Assembly: GCA_002928515.1 (NCBI GenBank)
Contig: PERI01000001.1
Coordinates: forward strand, 682,001-746,000
Length of the DNA: 64,000 nucleotides
Direction of reading: 5' to 3'
Source of the DNA: Hyphomicrobium sp.
GTDB taxonomy: Bacteria; Pseudomonadota; Alphaproteobacteria; Rhizobiales; Hyphomicrobiaceae
Below, one piece after another: positions 27,505 through 36,309 of this stretch; position 1 is the first letter of the stretch; each line of letters starts with the position of its first letter. The notes under the pieces are model-generated. The model made no database searches, was not told where the DNA came from, and worked only from the letters and a program-made list of their open reading frames with translations. The translations under genes were made by a program, and so were the position numbers.

Positions 27505-28968
27505 ATGAGTGATATTTCCCCGGTTATTTTATGGTTTCGCGATGATCTCAGGTTAAATGATCACCGAGCGCTGAAAGCCGCTTGCGACAGTGGAGCGCCG
27601 ATCGTTCCGGTATTTATTCTGGACGACGGCGCAGCAGCAAACTGGAGCCTTGGCGCTGCGTCGCGTTGGTGGTTGGCTCACAGCCTATCTTCTTTGCAGA
27701 CATCGCTTTCAGCCTGTGGCGTCAAACTTATTTTGCGACGTGGGGCCACGCGAGATATTTTGGAGACGTTGGTCAAAGAGAGTAAATCTAGCGCGATATA
27801 TTTTACTCGCAGTTATGAGCCTTGGGCCGTCGCGCTTGAGCATCAGTTAAAAGATTTTTTTGATACGCGAGACGTATCCTTGAAACGCTATGGCGGACGT
27901 TTGTTACGCGAGCCCGAAGACCTTCGTACTAAAACCGGCGATGTTTACAAGGTCTACACGCCGTTCTGGCGTGCTCTGTCAGCGAGTTATGTGCCTGCGC
28001 CAGAAATCTCTGCGCCGAAGAAAATTATCTCTACGAAAACCGATCTTAAGAGTGAAAAGCTCGATGATTGGAAACTGGTGCCCTCGAAGCCGAATTGGGC
28101 AGTTGGATTTCAAAATGCGTGGCAGCCAGGTGAAAGCGGTGCCCATAAAGCGTTAGAGACGTTTCTAACGCAGGCGCTTGCGACTTATACTGAAGATCGC
28201 AATCGACCGGACAAGTACGGCACCTCGCGTTTGTCACCGCATCTGCACTTTGGAGAAATTTCTCCCGCGCAATGCTGGCGCGCGGCCACAGCACATTCTG
28301 CGAGACATAAAGGTGTCGACAAAGGACTTGAGACATTTCTCAAGGAAATAGTCTGGCGTGAATTTTCTCATTCATTGCTGTTTCATTGGCCCGACCTTCC
28401 AGAGCAGCCGTTCCGAAAAGATTTTTCTGCATTTCCTTGGGCAAACAATTCTGCTCACCTGAAAGCTTGGCAACGTGGACAGACCGGTTATCCGATCGTG
28501 GATGCGGGAATGCGTGAGCTTTGGCATACCGGATATATGCACAACCGTGTGCGGATGATCGTGGCCTCATTTCTCATAAAACATCTGTTGATCCCGTGGC
28601 AGGAAGGTGAGGCTTGGTTTTGGGATACGTTGCTAGATGCCGATTTGGCGAACAACGCGGCCAGTTGGCAATGGGTGGCTGGATCGGGTGCTGACGCTGC
28701 TCCCTATTTCAGGATTTTTAATCCGATTACTCAGGGAGAAAAATTCGATCCTGACGGCGTGTATGTTCGGCGTTGGGTTCCCGAACTCAGCAAACTACCG
28801 ACTACAGTTCTGCATGCTCCATGGACGGCACCGGACGAAGTTTTGAAATTGGCAGGTATCACGCTTGGGAAAAACTACCCCAAGCCAATTGTCGATCATG
28901 CGACGGCGCGAGAACGCGCATTGCAGGCTTACGATGCTGTCAAGCGGGCAGCTGCCAAAACTGAATGA
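27505..28968 (+). CDS. phrB: Deoxyribodipyrimidine photolyase
   Basis: A class I CPD photolyase of 487 residues that reverses cyclobutane dimers with blue light. The N-terminal alpha/beta antenna domain starts ILWFRDDLRLNDHRAL. The FAD domain has KYGTSRLSPHLHFGEIS, WREFSHSLLFHWP, and TGYPIVDAGMRELWHTGYMHNR. DLANNAASWQWVAGSGADAAPYFRIFNP follows in line, with the ASWQWV...GTD-type patch here reading GAD. Length and order are canonical for the folate-type photolyases. The gene is single, with 149 bases before it and an AT-rich gap after it. Confidence 0.95.
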   Translation: MSDISPVILWFRDDLRLNDHRALKAACDSGAPIVPVFILDDGAAANWSLGAASRWWLAHSLSSLQTSLSACGVKLILRRGATRDILETLVKESKSSAIYFTRSYEPWAVALEHQLKDFFDTRDVSLKRYGGRLLREPEDLRTKTGDVYKVYTPFWRALSASYVPAPEISAPKKIISTKTDLKSEKLDDWKLVPSKPNWAVGFQNAWQPGESGAHKALETFLTQALATYTEDRNRPDKYGTSRLSPHLHFGEISPAQCWRAATAHSARHKGVDKGLETFLKEIVWREFSHSLLFHWPDLPEQPFRKDFSAFPWANNSAHLKAWQRGQTGYPIVDAGMRELWHTGYMHNRVRMIVASFLIKHLLIPWQEGEAWFWDTLLDADLANNAASWQWVAGSGADAAPYFRIFNPITQGEKFDPDGVYVRRWVPELSKLPTTVLHAPWTAPDEVLKLAGITLGKNYPKPIVDHATARERALQAYDAVKRAAAKTE

Positions 28969-29265
28969 AATGATAATGGCGCTTAGATTGATGTGTCGGC
29001 ATTTATAGCTAAGCGGCAATTTACTCAGCAAATTGACGGCAATAGAATTGAGAACATGCATTCATTTTTTATAGTTCGAAGTACTTTGTTTATATTTGGA
29101 ATGGTTGTGCTTGCGATTATTGTTTCATAACAATGAACTAGCGCCAGTATTCGAGCCGTGTTCATGGCAACACACGAAAAAGAAATCGTCACTTGGCTTA
29201 ACTATTCGGAATTAATCGGCATAGTATCTTAGCTCGATCAGTTCATAAGCGTGGTGGGGTTTGCA
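28969..29265. other. AT-rich intergenic stretch
   Basis: This gap between phrB and the L,D-transpeptidase is richer in A and T than its neighbours. It holds one tiny open frame (29056-29130) of 24 residues that is almost entirely hydrophobic, with only weak GAGA upstream; I do not call it a gene. No terminator or RNA gene stands out. Confidence 0.4.
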
Positions 29266-30180
29266 ATGTTGCGTTGGCGTATTCTGGCCGTTCTCGGTTT
29301 CGTTTTTGTTTCAACGACATCGTTGATGGCTGTTGAGGCTGCTCAATCCCAAGCAACACAGATTGCTGCAACCGAGCCAACAGAGGCATCGGCAGATAGT
29401 AGCAATACTTCGAACTCTTCGTCGCAAGAGGCAGTCGAGCCTGCGCCGAGTGTGACTGGGCCGAGTGTCACCGGGGAGACGGCAGCGCCTTCAAAGGTTC
29501 CAGAGACCGCTACTTCAACGGTAGCGCCACCGATCTCCGCACCACCACTTCCTCCTTCCATGACCGTGTCAATCGATCTAGCTCAGCAAACGATGACCGT
29601 TTCTGAGAATGGCGACGTGCGATATTCTTGGTCGATTTCGTCTGGCACAGCACAGTTTCCAACGCCTCGCGGTACCTTCCGGCCGCAGTGGACCGCTAAA
29701 ATGTGGTACTCTCGCAAGTACGATATGGCACCCATGCCGCATGCTGTTTTCATCCACGGTGGTGTCGCCGTGCATGGTACGCAGCACGTCAGCGCCCTCG
29801 GTCGTCCGGCATCGCACGGGTGCATCCGATTAGCGCCAGGCAACGCTCGTACATTCTATAATTTGGTCCAAAGGCACGGATTGAAGCGTGTGAAGGTTTC
29901 CGTGCACGGCACGCCTAAGTGGCGCGCGCCAGCCGTTGCCAGCCGCAAAGTGAAGCGAGCGCCTAGCTATTACGCATCAGAACAAAGCGGCTTCTGGTCA
30001 TGGACTAACGGCAACTATGGCGGATCTTCTGCTTACGATCCGGGCTTCGTGAAAAAGCAGTATCGCAAAGCTCAACGTCGCAATGGTCCACAGGCAGGTC
30101 GAATTTATCGTGGTCCGAACGGTCAGAAATACGTTTATGTCCAACGCCGCACCGGTCAGGGCTATTATTCAAATTACTGA
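29266..30180 (+). CDS. L,D-transpeptidase (YkuD domain)
   Basis: L,D-transpeptidases form 3-3 crosslinks in peptidoglycan or attach proteins to it. The 304-residue protein starts with a signal peptide (about 1-25), then a Ser/Thr/Pro-rich linker to about residue 95. The YkuD domain has VSIDLAQQTMTVSENG at its start and FIHGGVAVHGTQ. The catalytic block is ASHGCIRLA, with His and Cys in place. The last 80 residues are basic, Tyr- and Gly-rich, which may bind the cell wall. GTGGGG precedes the ATG; the earlier GTG at 29251 adds five residues. Confidence 0.92.
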   Translation: MLRWRILAVLGFVFVSTTSLMAVEAAQSQATQIAATEPTEASADSSNTSNSSSQEAVEPAPSVTGPSVTGETAAPSKVPETATSTVAPPISAPPLPPSMTVSIDLAQQTMTVSENGDVRYSWSISSGTAQFPTPRGTFRPQWTAKMWYSRKYDMAPMPHAVFIHGGVAVHGTQHVSALGRPASHGCIRLAPGNARTFYNLVQRHGLKRVKVSVHGTPKWRAPAVASRKVKRAPSYYASEQSGFWSWTNGNYGGSSAYDPGFVKKQYRKAQRRNGPQAGRIYRGPNGQKYVYVQRRTGQGYYSNY

Positions 30181-30225
30181 TATTGACCTGAGGGCATCGT
30201 CCAATTGAGTCAGTCGTCAGATGTT

Positions 30226-30256
30226 AAAAAGGCCCGGCTTAGTGCCGGGCTTTTTT
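30226..30256. terminator. Bidirectional terminator
   Basis: Stem GCCCGGC (30232-30238) / GCCGGGC (30244-30250), five A residues before and six T residues after. It lies between the convergent L,D-transpeptidase and eipA genes and has a U-run for either direction. Confidence 0.88.
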
Positions 30257-30265
30257 CATGCAGTT

Positions 30266-31420
30266 TCAGAATGGGTTCCAAGTTGCCCTGTCCGTGAAGC
30301 GCACGTAGCCAATGTTTGCACCCACGCGCAGTCCAAGGCCAGACCGGATGGGTGCCATAATCACGTCGCCGCCTTTCAGCAAAGTCACACCAACGCCACC
30401 TACGAAATATGCGGAGCCATCGACACCAGTGAAACTCCGGTACAGCGCCTGTGGATCGCGCATGCGGTAAATGAGAAACATGGTGCGCGAGCCAGAGGCT
30501 CCAAAATCTGTGCCCAATGATGGGCCATGCCAATAGACCTCTCGCTTGATTTGCTGATCGCGCATGAACAGCGTACCTTTTCCGAAGCGTAGGCCTGCTA
30601 GAAATGCGCCTCCACCTTCAGTTCCAAGCACATAAGCCGTTGGACGACCGGACGTTTTGAAGGCATGCTCGATGACGCTCGCAAGGCTCGTCGACACAGT
30701 GCCAAAGAAGCCGCGTGTCGCATCCTGTATTTCTGCGATCGAATAGCCATTTTCTTCATTGTTAGTTAGGTCAGGCTCTGGGATAGCGGCTGCCACCTCT
30801 GGCGGAACATAGGCATCGTTAGGTTTGGTATTGGTGCTCCAAGATTGCACGGGAGGCTTTGGTGACGGCGGTGGGCTGGGTGGACTTGCTAATGCTTTTT
30901 CCTCAATGCCACTTCGTTTCGCGGACTTATCTGCGAGTTCATTTGTTGGAGCATTAGCAGTAGATTTTTCGGTTTTTTCCGTTGCTGCGATTTTGGCGTC
31001 GAGACGAGCCAACATGTAATCTGATTTTTGCTGCATGACGGCGAGCATGTCGCGCGTCAAAATTTTGATTTCTTCGAGTTTTGCGCAATCTGGCGGTGAC
31101 GCGTCTGGTAGGCGTCCTAGCGTATCTATCTTGAGTAGGAGCTCCGCGCTTTTTTCATCCAGGGACGTCAGCTTGGCATCTTGGATGGCATCGAGTGCTG
31201 CATCTTCGGGTTCCGTGTCCGGTATCTTGGCGGCCACTGCGTAACGCCGAATGCGATCGCGCAATTGCGGTTGCGCCTTGATGCTAAAATCTCGAAGGCT
31301 GGCACCTGATTTATCGACAGCGGCAGCAAAGTCGGCTGCGTTACATTTTGCAGCCCAAGCCGATGTCGATGAGAAAAGTGACAGCAAGCTCATCATGGTC
31401 ACCGCAATGAGACGCCTCAT
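30266..31420 (-). CDS. EipA-like envelope-integrity protein (DUF1134) with extra N-terminal coil
   Basis: The C-terminal 180 residues match DUF1134, known as EipA in Brucella, where it supports envelope integrity. The blocks GFFGTVSTSLASVIEHAF, YVLGTEGGGAFLAGLRFG, KREVYWHGPSLGTDFG, SAYFVGGVGVTLL and the last residues FTDRATWNPF are typical. Unlike usual members of about 190-210 residues, this protein is 384 long. It has a signal peptide, about 110 residues of charged helix and a proline-rich linker in front. The start is the ATG after GGAG. It is periplasmic by its signal sequence. Confidence 0.85.
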   Translation of the reverse strand: MRRLIAVTMMSLLSLFSSTSAWAAKCNAADFAAAVDKSGASLRDFSIKAQPQLRDRIRRYAVAAKIPDTEPEDAALDAIQDAKLTSLDEKSAELLLKIDTLGRLPDASPPDCAKLEEIKILTRDMLAVMQQKSDYMLARLDAKIAATEKTEKSTANAPTNELADKSAKRSGIEEKALASPPSPPPSPKPPVQSWSTNTKPNDAYVPPEVAAAIPEPDLTNNEENGYSIAEIQDATRGFFGTVSTSLASVIEHAFKTSGRPTAYVLGTEGGGAFLAGLRFGKGTLFMRDQQIKREVYWHGPSLGTDFGASGSRTMFLIYRMRDPQALYRSFTGVDGSAYFVGGVGVTLLKGGDVIMAPIRSGLGLRVGANIGYVRFTDRATWNPF

Positions 31421-31549
31421 GTTCTGCTTCTCCAATTGCAGCGCTTTTGACTTTAAGTTCGCACATACGTTTCAAATCGACTGAGCGCGATATCGTTCCA
31501 GGTTATTGCGAGTTTGTTTCGGTGTGACTGTCAATTTCGTTATTGTGAC

Positions 31550-31966
31550 TTAAGTGCGTGGCGGAGATTTGACCGCTAAACGCGACAGAAATCGTGCAGT
31601 ATCGACGACGATACGTGTGTGCGTACCACTACCAATCTGTTCAATGCCGTCATGTGCTTTAACGACGAAGGTTAATTTTCGTCCAGAAACCTCTGTCAGT
31701 TCAGCCGTTGCAGTCACGGTTAAACCGAGCGGCGTGGGCGACGTATGGGTGACATCCACGCGCATACCAAGACTTTGGTGGCCAATAGGCAAAAGCGATT
31801 CAACGCATTTGACGGATGCTGCTTCCATAATTGCTATCAGCATAGGGCTGGCAAATACTGGTGCATCGCCGCTGCCAACCTTGGTAGCAAGGTGGTCCGT
31901 GGTGACGACGACGTGTGCAGTTCCTATCAGACCAACGCTCAATTTGGTTAAATCAGCCAAGGTCAT
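31550..31966 (-). CDS. FlK-like thioesterase
   Basis: A 138-residue hotdog-fold protein resembling fluoroacetyl-CoA thioesterase FlK and its relatives. It has VFASPMLIAIMEAASVKCVESLLP in the long helix. The following strand is HQSLGMRVDVTHTSPTPLGLTVT, and RKLTFVVKAHD comes later. In this family a Thr-Glu-His set acts on acyl-CoA; I see Glu in IMEAA and His in DVTHTSP. The substrate here is unlikely to be fluoroacetyl-CoA; short acyl-CoA is inferred. It stands alone. Confidence 0.83.
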   Translation of the reverse strand: MTLADLTKLSVGLIGTAHVVVTTDHLATKVGSGDAPVFASPMLIAIMEAASVKCVESLLPIGHQSLGMRVDVTHTSPTPLGLTVTATAELTEVSGRKLTFVVKAHDGIEQIGSGTHTRIVVDTARFLSRLAVKSPPRT

Positions 31967-32153
31967 CTCTACTCATGTTGGGGGTCAATATTACACAGCC
32001 TATTACAGCAGTTGTTGAATAGGTCAGGATGCTTTTTTCTAGTTTGTAGATTGTATCCTGTCTAACGGGGGGTGCGTGTTAAGGACGTCGTCCGATTCTT
32101 TCAGACTGATCACTTGCGACTAAGGCTTTGCCACCCAGACATCGAGGCTTACT

Positions 32154-32723
32154 TTGATAGATTTTTTGAGGCATCGCCCGCTACAAATCGCACTCTTCAT
32201 TACGATGAGTGCTGCTGTTGTTCTTCTGGCAATGGGTCGCGTTCCGATTTGTACCTGCGGTTCCATCAAACTTTGGCACGGAGTTGTCGATAGTTCTGAA
32301 AATTCCCAACACTTGATGGACTGGTATACGCTTTCCCATGTCCTGCACGGCTTCATTTTCTATGCAGTACTTTGGTGGTGGAAGCCGGACTGGAGCATGC
32401 ATCAACGTCTCGCTGCCGCAGTGTTTCTTGAAGCTGCATGGGAAGTGATTGAGAACACTCCCATGGTCATTGAGAGGTATCGTGCTGCAACAATCTCGCT
32501 CGACTATTATGGTGACAGCGTTTTGAATTCTGTTGCCGATATAGGAGCGATGGCGGTGGGGTTCTGGTTAGCTAGTCGATTGCCAGTTGCCGTGATTGTC
32601 AGTTTGGCCCTATTGAGTGAAATTATCATGGCTGTCGCTATTCGCGATAATCTCATTCTCAACATTATCATGCTGATCTATCCGATCGACGCCATCAAAG
32701 TTTGGCAGTCGGGCGGCGGATAA
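32154..32723 (+). CDS. UPF0314/DUF2585 membrane protein
   Basis: The 189-residue membrane protein matches UPF0314, a family found in alphaproteobacteria. It has an N-terminal helix, the CTCGSIKLWHG block, then SQHLMDWYTLSHVLHGFIFY. AAWEVIENTPMVIERYR and DYYGDSVLNSVADI follow, and three further hydrophobic helices complete it. It starts at TTG (32154); family length supports this over the ATG at 32205. Function is unknown. The stop is 15 bases from the convergent secreted-protein gene. Confidence 0.88.
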   Translation: MIDFLRHRPLQIALFITMSAAVVLLAMGRVPICTCGSIKLWHGVVDSSENSQHLMDWYTLSHVLHGFIFYAVLWWWKPDWSMHQRLAAAVFLEAAWEVIENTPMVIERYRAATISLDYYGDSVLNSVADIGAMAVGFWLASRLPVAVIVSLALLSEIIMAVAIRDNLILNIIMLIYPIDAIKVWQSGGG

Positions 32724-32738
32724 TCTGAAATGTATTTC

Positions 32739-33155
32739 TCAAGGACTTTGAGAGGCGGGATCGCGCTCATTTTGAGGTGGTTCAAGTAATCCCGGATAGG
32801 CAGTACCAGTAGGTCCAATTTCGGCGAAAGCCGCAGTACAACTCTTGTCCATGATAATTTTGCACTGATTGGGATCTTTGGCGCGATTGCAGTTTTTGAC
32901 GGCGGCCCAAGCTTGAAAAACTTTTGCCGCTTCCGTAGTAAATGTCTCTGCATTGCTATCGGAATATGTGGATTTTAATTCTTCCGCTTTGGCGGTTAGC
33001 TTTGAGCCGATACAAATTTCTATGGCACCAAGAGCTTGACCATAACGTGCGCCTGCTTCTTTGGCGGGTAGTAAAGATTGAGCGTGACCCATATCCGACC
33101 CGATAGATATGCCAATTAAAGTCACTGCGGTCGTGCATATAGTCGTTCTTATCAT
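32739..33155 (-). CDS. Secreted hypothetical protein
   Basis: The 138-residue protein starts MIRTTICTTAVTLIGISIG, a Sec signal peptide ending near GHAQ. The mature part is helical, with four cysteines (EICIG, KNCNR, NQCKI, KSCTA) that could form two disulphides. A Pro-rich C-terminal end follows. GGGGATT precedes the ATG at 33155; the longer frame starts inside unrelated sequence. I do not recognise the family. Confidence 0.65.
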   Translation of the reverse strand: MIRTTICTTAVTLIGISIGSDMGHAQSLLPAKEAGARYGQALGAIEICIGSKLTAKAEELKSTYSDSNAETFTTEAAKVFQAWAAVKNCNRAKDPNQCKIIMDKSCTAAFAEIGPTGTAYPGLLEPPQNERDPASQSP

Positions 33156-33304
33156 TTTAATCCCCAGCAGTTTTGGCGCGCGGACGGTAAGTGCGCTTGC
33201 GCGCTGCCGAGCTTGTTTAGCCAACACTACGCACATGTGGGCAAAATAGCTCACATTGCATTCTGCTGAGTGCAAAAACGGGCGAGGTTAAGGTCTTTGA
33301 CCGC

Positions 33305-33592
33305 TTACCGTTTGCCGCCGTTATTGTCGCGCTGCCATGTCAGGAATAGGACCGTGACTAATGCTGTCAGAAGCATAGTGCCCAAAATATCTGGTCGTCG
33401 GATATATACCAGCCATACGTCAAAGCCATTGAGCCAGCCGCCGCGCCCGGTGAGGACATTATTCAATACAAGAATTACGAGAGCGACCAATCCCGTCAAA
33501 CCTGTGGCGATAGCCATTTCAATGATGCGCTTTGTCATGCGCGGAACGCTGATCGTGTTACGTCCGATCGCGAGTTGAGTCCGGTCAGACAT
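33305..33592 (-). CDS. Small two-helix membrane protein
   Basis: The 95-residue protein has two hydrophobic stretches (about 27-45 and 67-86) separated by GRGGWLNGFDVWLVYIRRPD, and basic ends. A start at 33592 is chosen because the upstream 13 codons lack support. Nothing identifies its function. Confidence 0.55.
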   Translation of the reverse strand: MSDRTQLAIGRNTISVPRMTKRIIEMAIATGLTGLVALVILVLNNVLTGRGGWLNGFDVWLVYIRRPDILGTMLLTALVTVLFLTWQRDNNGGKR

Positions 33593-33781
33593 GCCAAGGC
33601 TCCTTGACGTTGCAACGTATGTGTTGCGCAAGTTTACAATTTGTTGCGGACCTTGGCAGTTTGTTGTCTGCCAGCGGCGCGCGATTTATTCTCCCTTGTA
33701 TCAGATTCGTGGGTTTTCAGGCGCGCTAGATGACCGATGTCGTGATGTGGTTATGAACGGCAAGAGAAGAACGGGAAATGT

Positions 33782-34570
33782 TCAGTTGCGACTGACGCGT
33801 TTCGGTCGCATCGCTCGACGGGTCGCCAAAGCCAACCAACGCTTGCATTTCGGCAAAGTCAAATTGCAGGCAACGGATATTTTCGGGCGCGTTTCAGGGC
33901 TTGCGCTCGCGCCGCGTGCCTTCACTTCCGCGATGGCTGTCTCGTCGGGCGAGAGACCGGCTGTGCTTTCTGGATTGCTGGCTATATCACGCGCGGCCCT
34001 TGCAATGATGTCGTTTGCCGTCAAGCGGGTCATAAACGGATTTGCGCGCATCACGAGCGGGCCGAGTATCTTTGCCACTGGAGTATCTTGTTTTGCAGAG
34101 AGAATGCGTGTGGCGCCATTTGGACCAGCCAAAAATGCAAGACGCAAATTCGTAAAGGTTGCAGGGTGACCTTTGGCGACCAAATAGGCAGCATTGTCTT
34201 GCGTATAGGTTTTTGCGGCTTGACGCGCGAGTGACGGCACGGTTCTCAAAGCCAAGATTTCATGTGTTTTGAGCGATAGAATGTCCGCTGAAAAAGTTTT
34301 CCGCGCGATTAGAAGCCACGTCGAAGCGATAAACTGAAATGGGCCGACCGCAGTTGAGAGTGGGTTTTTTGCAAAAGCGCGCCCACCTGATTCCGCCATC
34401 ATCAAACGATCGAGAAATTGATCGAGCGTTATATCTTCTGATGGTGTGACTGTTGTCGAACTCGATTTCTGGCTTGGTGGATTTGGACTTTCGTTAGCGC
34501 CAGCAGCATTGAGCCCGAAAGACAGCAGCGCAATCAATGAAAGCGTGAAAAAAGGAACTCTAGATTGCAT
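33782..34570 (-). CDS. Lytic transglycosylase-like secreted protein
   Basis: The 262-residue protein starts with a signal peptide (to about NAAGANES). It carries a lysozyme-like SLT segment, FLDRLMMAESGGRAFAKNP, then VGPFQFIASTWLLIAR. This gives the catalytic Glu in AESGG and the typical G-x-x-Q/F-x-I-x-x-T-W block. Such enzymes cleave peptidoglycan glycan strands. The C-terminal end is rich in basic residues. The frame is open to 34831, but the gene at 34719 overlaps that part, so the internal start is preferred; ATGs at 34609 and 34627 remain possible. Confidence 0.75.
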   Translation of the reverse strand: MQSRVPFFTLSLIALLSFGLNAAGANESPNPPSQKSSSTTVTPSEDITLDQFLDRLMMAESGGRAFAKNPLSTAVGPFQFIASTWLLIARKTFSADILSLKTHEILALRTVPSLARQAAKTYTQDNAAYLVAKGHPATFTNLRLAFLAGPNGATRILSAKQDTPVAKILGPLVMRANPFMTRLTANDIIARAARDIASNPESTAGLSPDETAIAEVKARGASASPETRPKISVACNLTLPKCKRWLALATRRAMRPKRVSRN

Positions 34571-34718
34571 CGTGCGGGTATCATCACGCACTGGGGCTGT
34601 CTCACTCATCCAAACATTGTCATTCATTTTTGTGACAAAAGCGTACGGCGATAGTTTGGCTTTATCATCTATTTGGATAGATGCTTCGATACGATAACGC
34701 CTGAGATGAAACCCTGTT

Positions 34719-35003
34719 TCAGGACGAAATGCTGCGCCCTGGTGATCGTACTGATGCTGCGCGCCAGCGGCGCACATTTCCTTGCGCTGCGAGTTGGCCT
34801 GTTTCAACGAGTGCATAAAGCCGTTGCGCAATATGTTGCCCGGTCACTGGTAGTGCGACAGCGGATGCAGCATCAGTGACGCGCGCTATGAATAGGGCCA
34901 CTTTGCACCATTCTTCAGTGGCGCAGGCAACAATCAAGGCATCTAGTTTGTGATTTATGTCTTGAGAGCCATCAGGTGCTAAGGCGCGATGACTTTCTGT
35001 CAT
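34719..35003 (-). CDS. DUF3658-like small protein
   Basis: The 94-residue protein reads LDALIVACATEEWCKVALFIARVTD, then VTGQHIAQRLYALVETGQLAAQGNVRRWRAASVR. This looks like the helix-turn-helix-type DUF3658 unit, in which a regulator-like wing ends in G-x-L-x-A-x-G-(D/N)-x-x-R-W-R-x-S-x-(V/I). It is cytosolic. The call is from pattern similarity; I saw only a weak ribosome site. It overlaps the unused 5' part of the transglycosylase frame. Confidence 0.6.
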   Translation of the reverse strand: MTESHRALAPDGSQDINHKLDALIVACATEEWCKVALFIARVTDAASAVALPVTGQHIAQRLYALVETGQLAAQGNVRRWRAASVRSPGRSISS

Positions 35004-35028
35004 GGCAGCACGCGCGATTTTGCCAACA

Positions 35029-35403
35029 TCATTTGCAGCGGATCATGTCGTTGGTGCCAAGTTCATCTGTCACGGTCAGTTTATCTCCCGCGACGGCAAA
35101 GGTGAAATCATGGGATTGTTCATCTCCTTGAACCGAACATGTTGACGATATCTTCCACATGTCGGCTTCTGGCGAAACGGAAGAAAATTTGCAGTGCACT
35201 TCGTTCTGATCGAAGCCCTCCTGGGTGACCACCATCGGTGCTCCAGGATCTACTTGAGGCAATGCACACTGTGCTTCACTGGACGCCCATGTGCCAACGA
35301 AGGCGGCATCCTGCGCCAGCGTGGGTTGAGGGCAGAGGATGGCAACTGACACGACGCCCAAAATGGCGATTGGCATTTGCTTTCTGGCGAAAGATTTAGG
35401 CAC
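35029..35403 (-). CDS. Small secreted hypothetical protein
   Basis: From the GTG at 35403 the protein is 124 residues, with an AGGAG site seven bases upstream that decides this start. A signal peptide follows (MPKSFARKQ, then PIAILGVVSVAIL, ending PTLAQ). The mature domain starts AAFVGTWASSEAQC, a pattern of small beta-barrel proteins. Three later cysteines (VHCKF, STCSV, IRCK) could make two disulphides with the first. Function is not known. Confidence 0.68.
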   Translation of the reverse strand: MPKSFARKQMPIAILGVVSVAILCPQPTLAQDAAFVGTWASSEAQCALPQVDPGAPMVVTQEGFDQNEVHCKFSSVSPEADMWKISSTCSVQGDEQSHDFTFAVAGDKLTVTDELGTNDMIRCK

Positions 35404-35624
35404 AAGCGTTCTCCTGAGTGAGCAATTCGGCTCCTGAAGGCAAGCGGGTCTCAGTCTGGGTGTCAAGCAGGGCGTCGGATATAAAAACTGTGCTCAGATA
35501 TTTTTACTCGATCGCAACCGTTAGAAGCAATTGTGGGTGTTCGCCTCAAGGCTGCCATACCAAATACTCTGAATAGGTGGGAGATTTTCGTAGGACTTAT
35601 CGTTTTGACAGAATGGGTGTTGGC

Positions 35625-36164
35625 ATGTTGAAGACTTTCTTTCTCGGTCTGATTGCGGCAGTGCTCGTATTTTGCGCCTATGTTGCAATGCTTCCGGCGG
35701 AATTTCGTATCGAACGCTCGGCAACCGTTGCTGCGTCGCCTGAGCAAGTGTTTCCTCACATCAACGACTTGCGAAAATGGCAGGGCTGGTCGCCTTGGGC
35801 TAAGATGGACCCAAACGCAAAAGCTACGTTTGAGGGGGCGGAGGCAGGCAAGGGGGCAATTTTCAACTGGGCAGGAAATAACCAGATTGGCGAAGGCCGT
35901 ATGACAATCATCGATAGTCGACCAAACGAAGCTGTACAAATTAAGCTCGATTTTTTGAAGCCTTGGCCCGCATCCAACATCGCAGATTTCACGCTCGTTC
36001 CAGATGGCCAGCAGACGAAGGTGACTTGGGCGATGTCTGGTCAGCAAGGATTTATTGAAAAAGCGGTCTGTGTGTTCATGAACATGGACAGGATGGTCGG
36101 AGGAGAGTTCGAGAAGGGCTTGGCGAATTTGAATGCCGTTGTTGCGGCTCCTTCCGGAAGTTAG
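35625..36164 (+). CDS. SRPBCC-family (polyketide cyclase-like) membrane-anchored protein
   Basis: The 179-residue protein has an N-terminal membrane anchor (MLKTFFLGLIAAVLVFCAYV), then a START/SRPBCC lipid-binding-like domain. The usual start is FRIERSATVAASPEQVFPHI, followed by NDLRKWQGWSPWAKMDP. The strand VTWAMSGQQGF and a C-terminal amphipathic helix complete the fold. Such domains bind hydrophobic ligands; the ligand is unknown. The longer frame from 35577 overlaps the promoter area and is not preferred. Confidence 0.8.
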   Translation: MLKTFFLGLIAAVLVFCAYVAMLPAEFRIERSATVAASPEQVFPHINDLRKWQGWSPWAKMDPNAKATFEGAEAGKGAIFNWAGNNQIGEGRMTIIDSRPNEAVQIKLDFLKPWPASNIADFTLVPDGQQTKVTWAMSGQQGFIEKAVCVFMNMDRMVGGEFEKGLANLNAVVAAPSGS

Positions 36165-36309
36165 AAATTACCGCAACTGTTTCATATTGCTATCACATGA
36201 GTTCGGTGCTTGCGTTGCAATATCGGAAGCATGTTTGAATTGGTCATGCTATGGTGCAATGCGCTAAATTTAACATAGATGCGCTATTGCCTCGGCTGGA
36301 GCTGCAACG

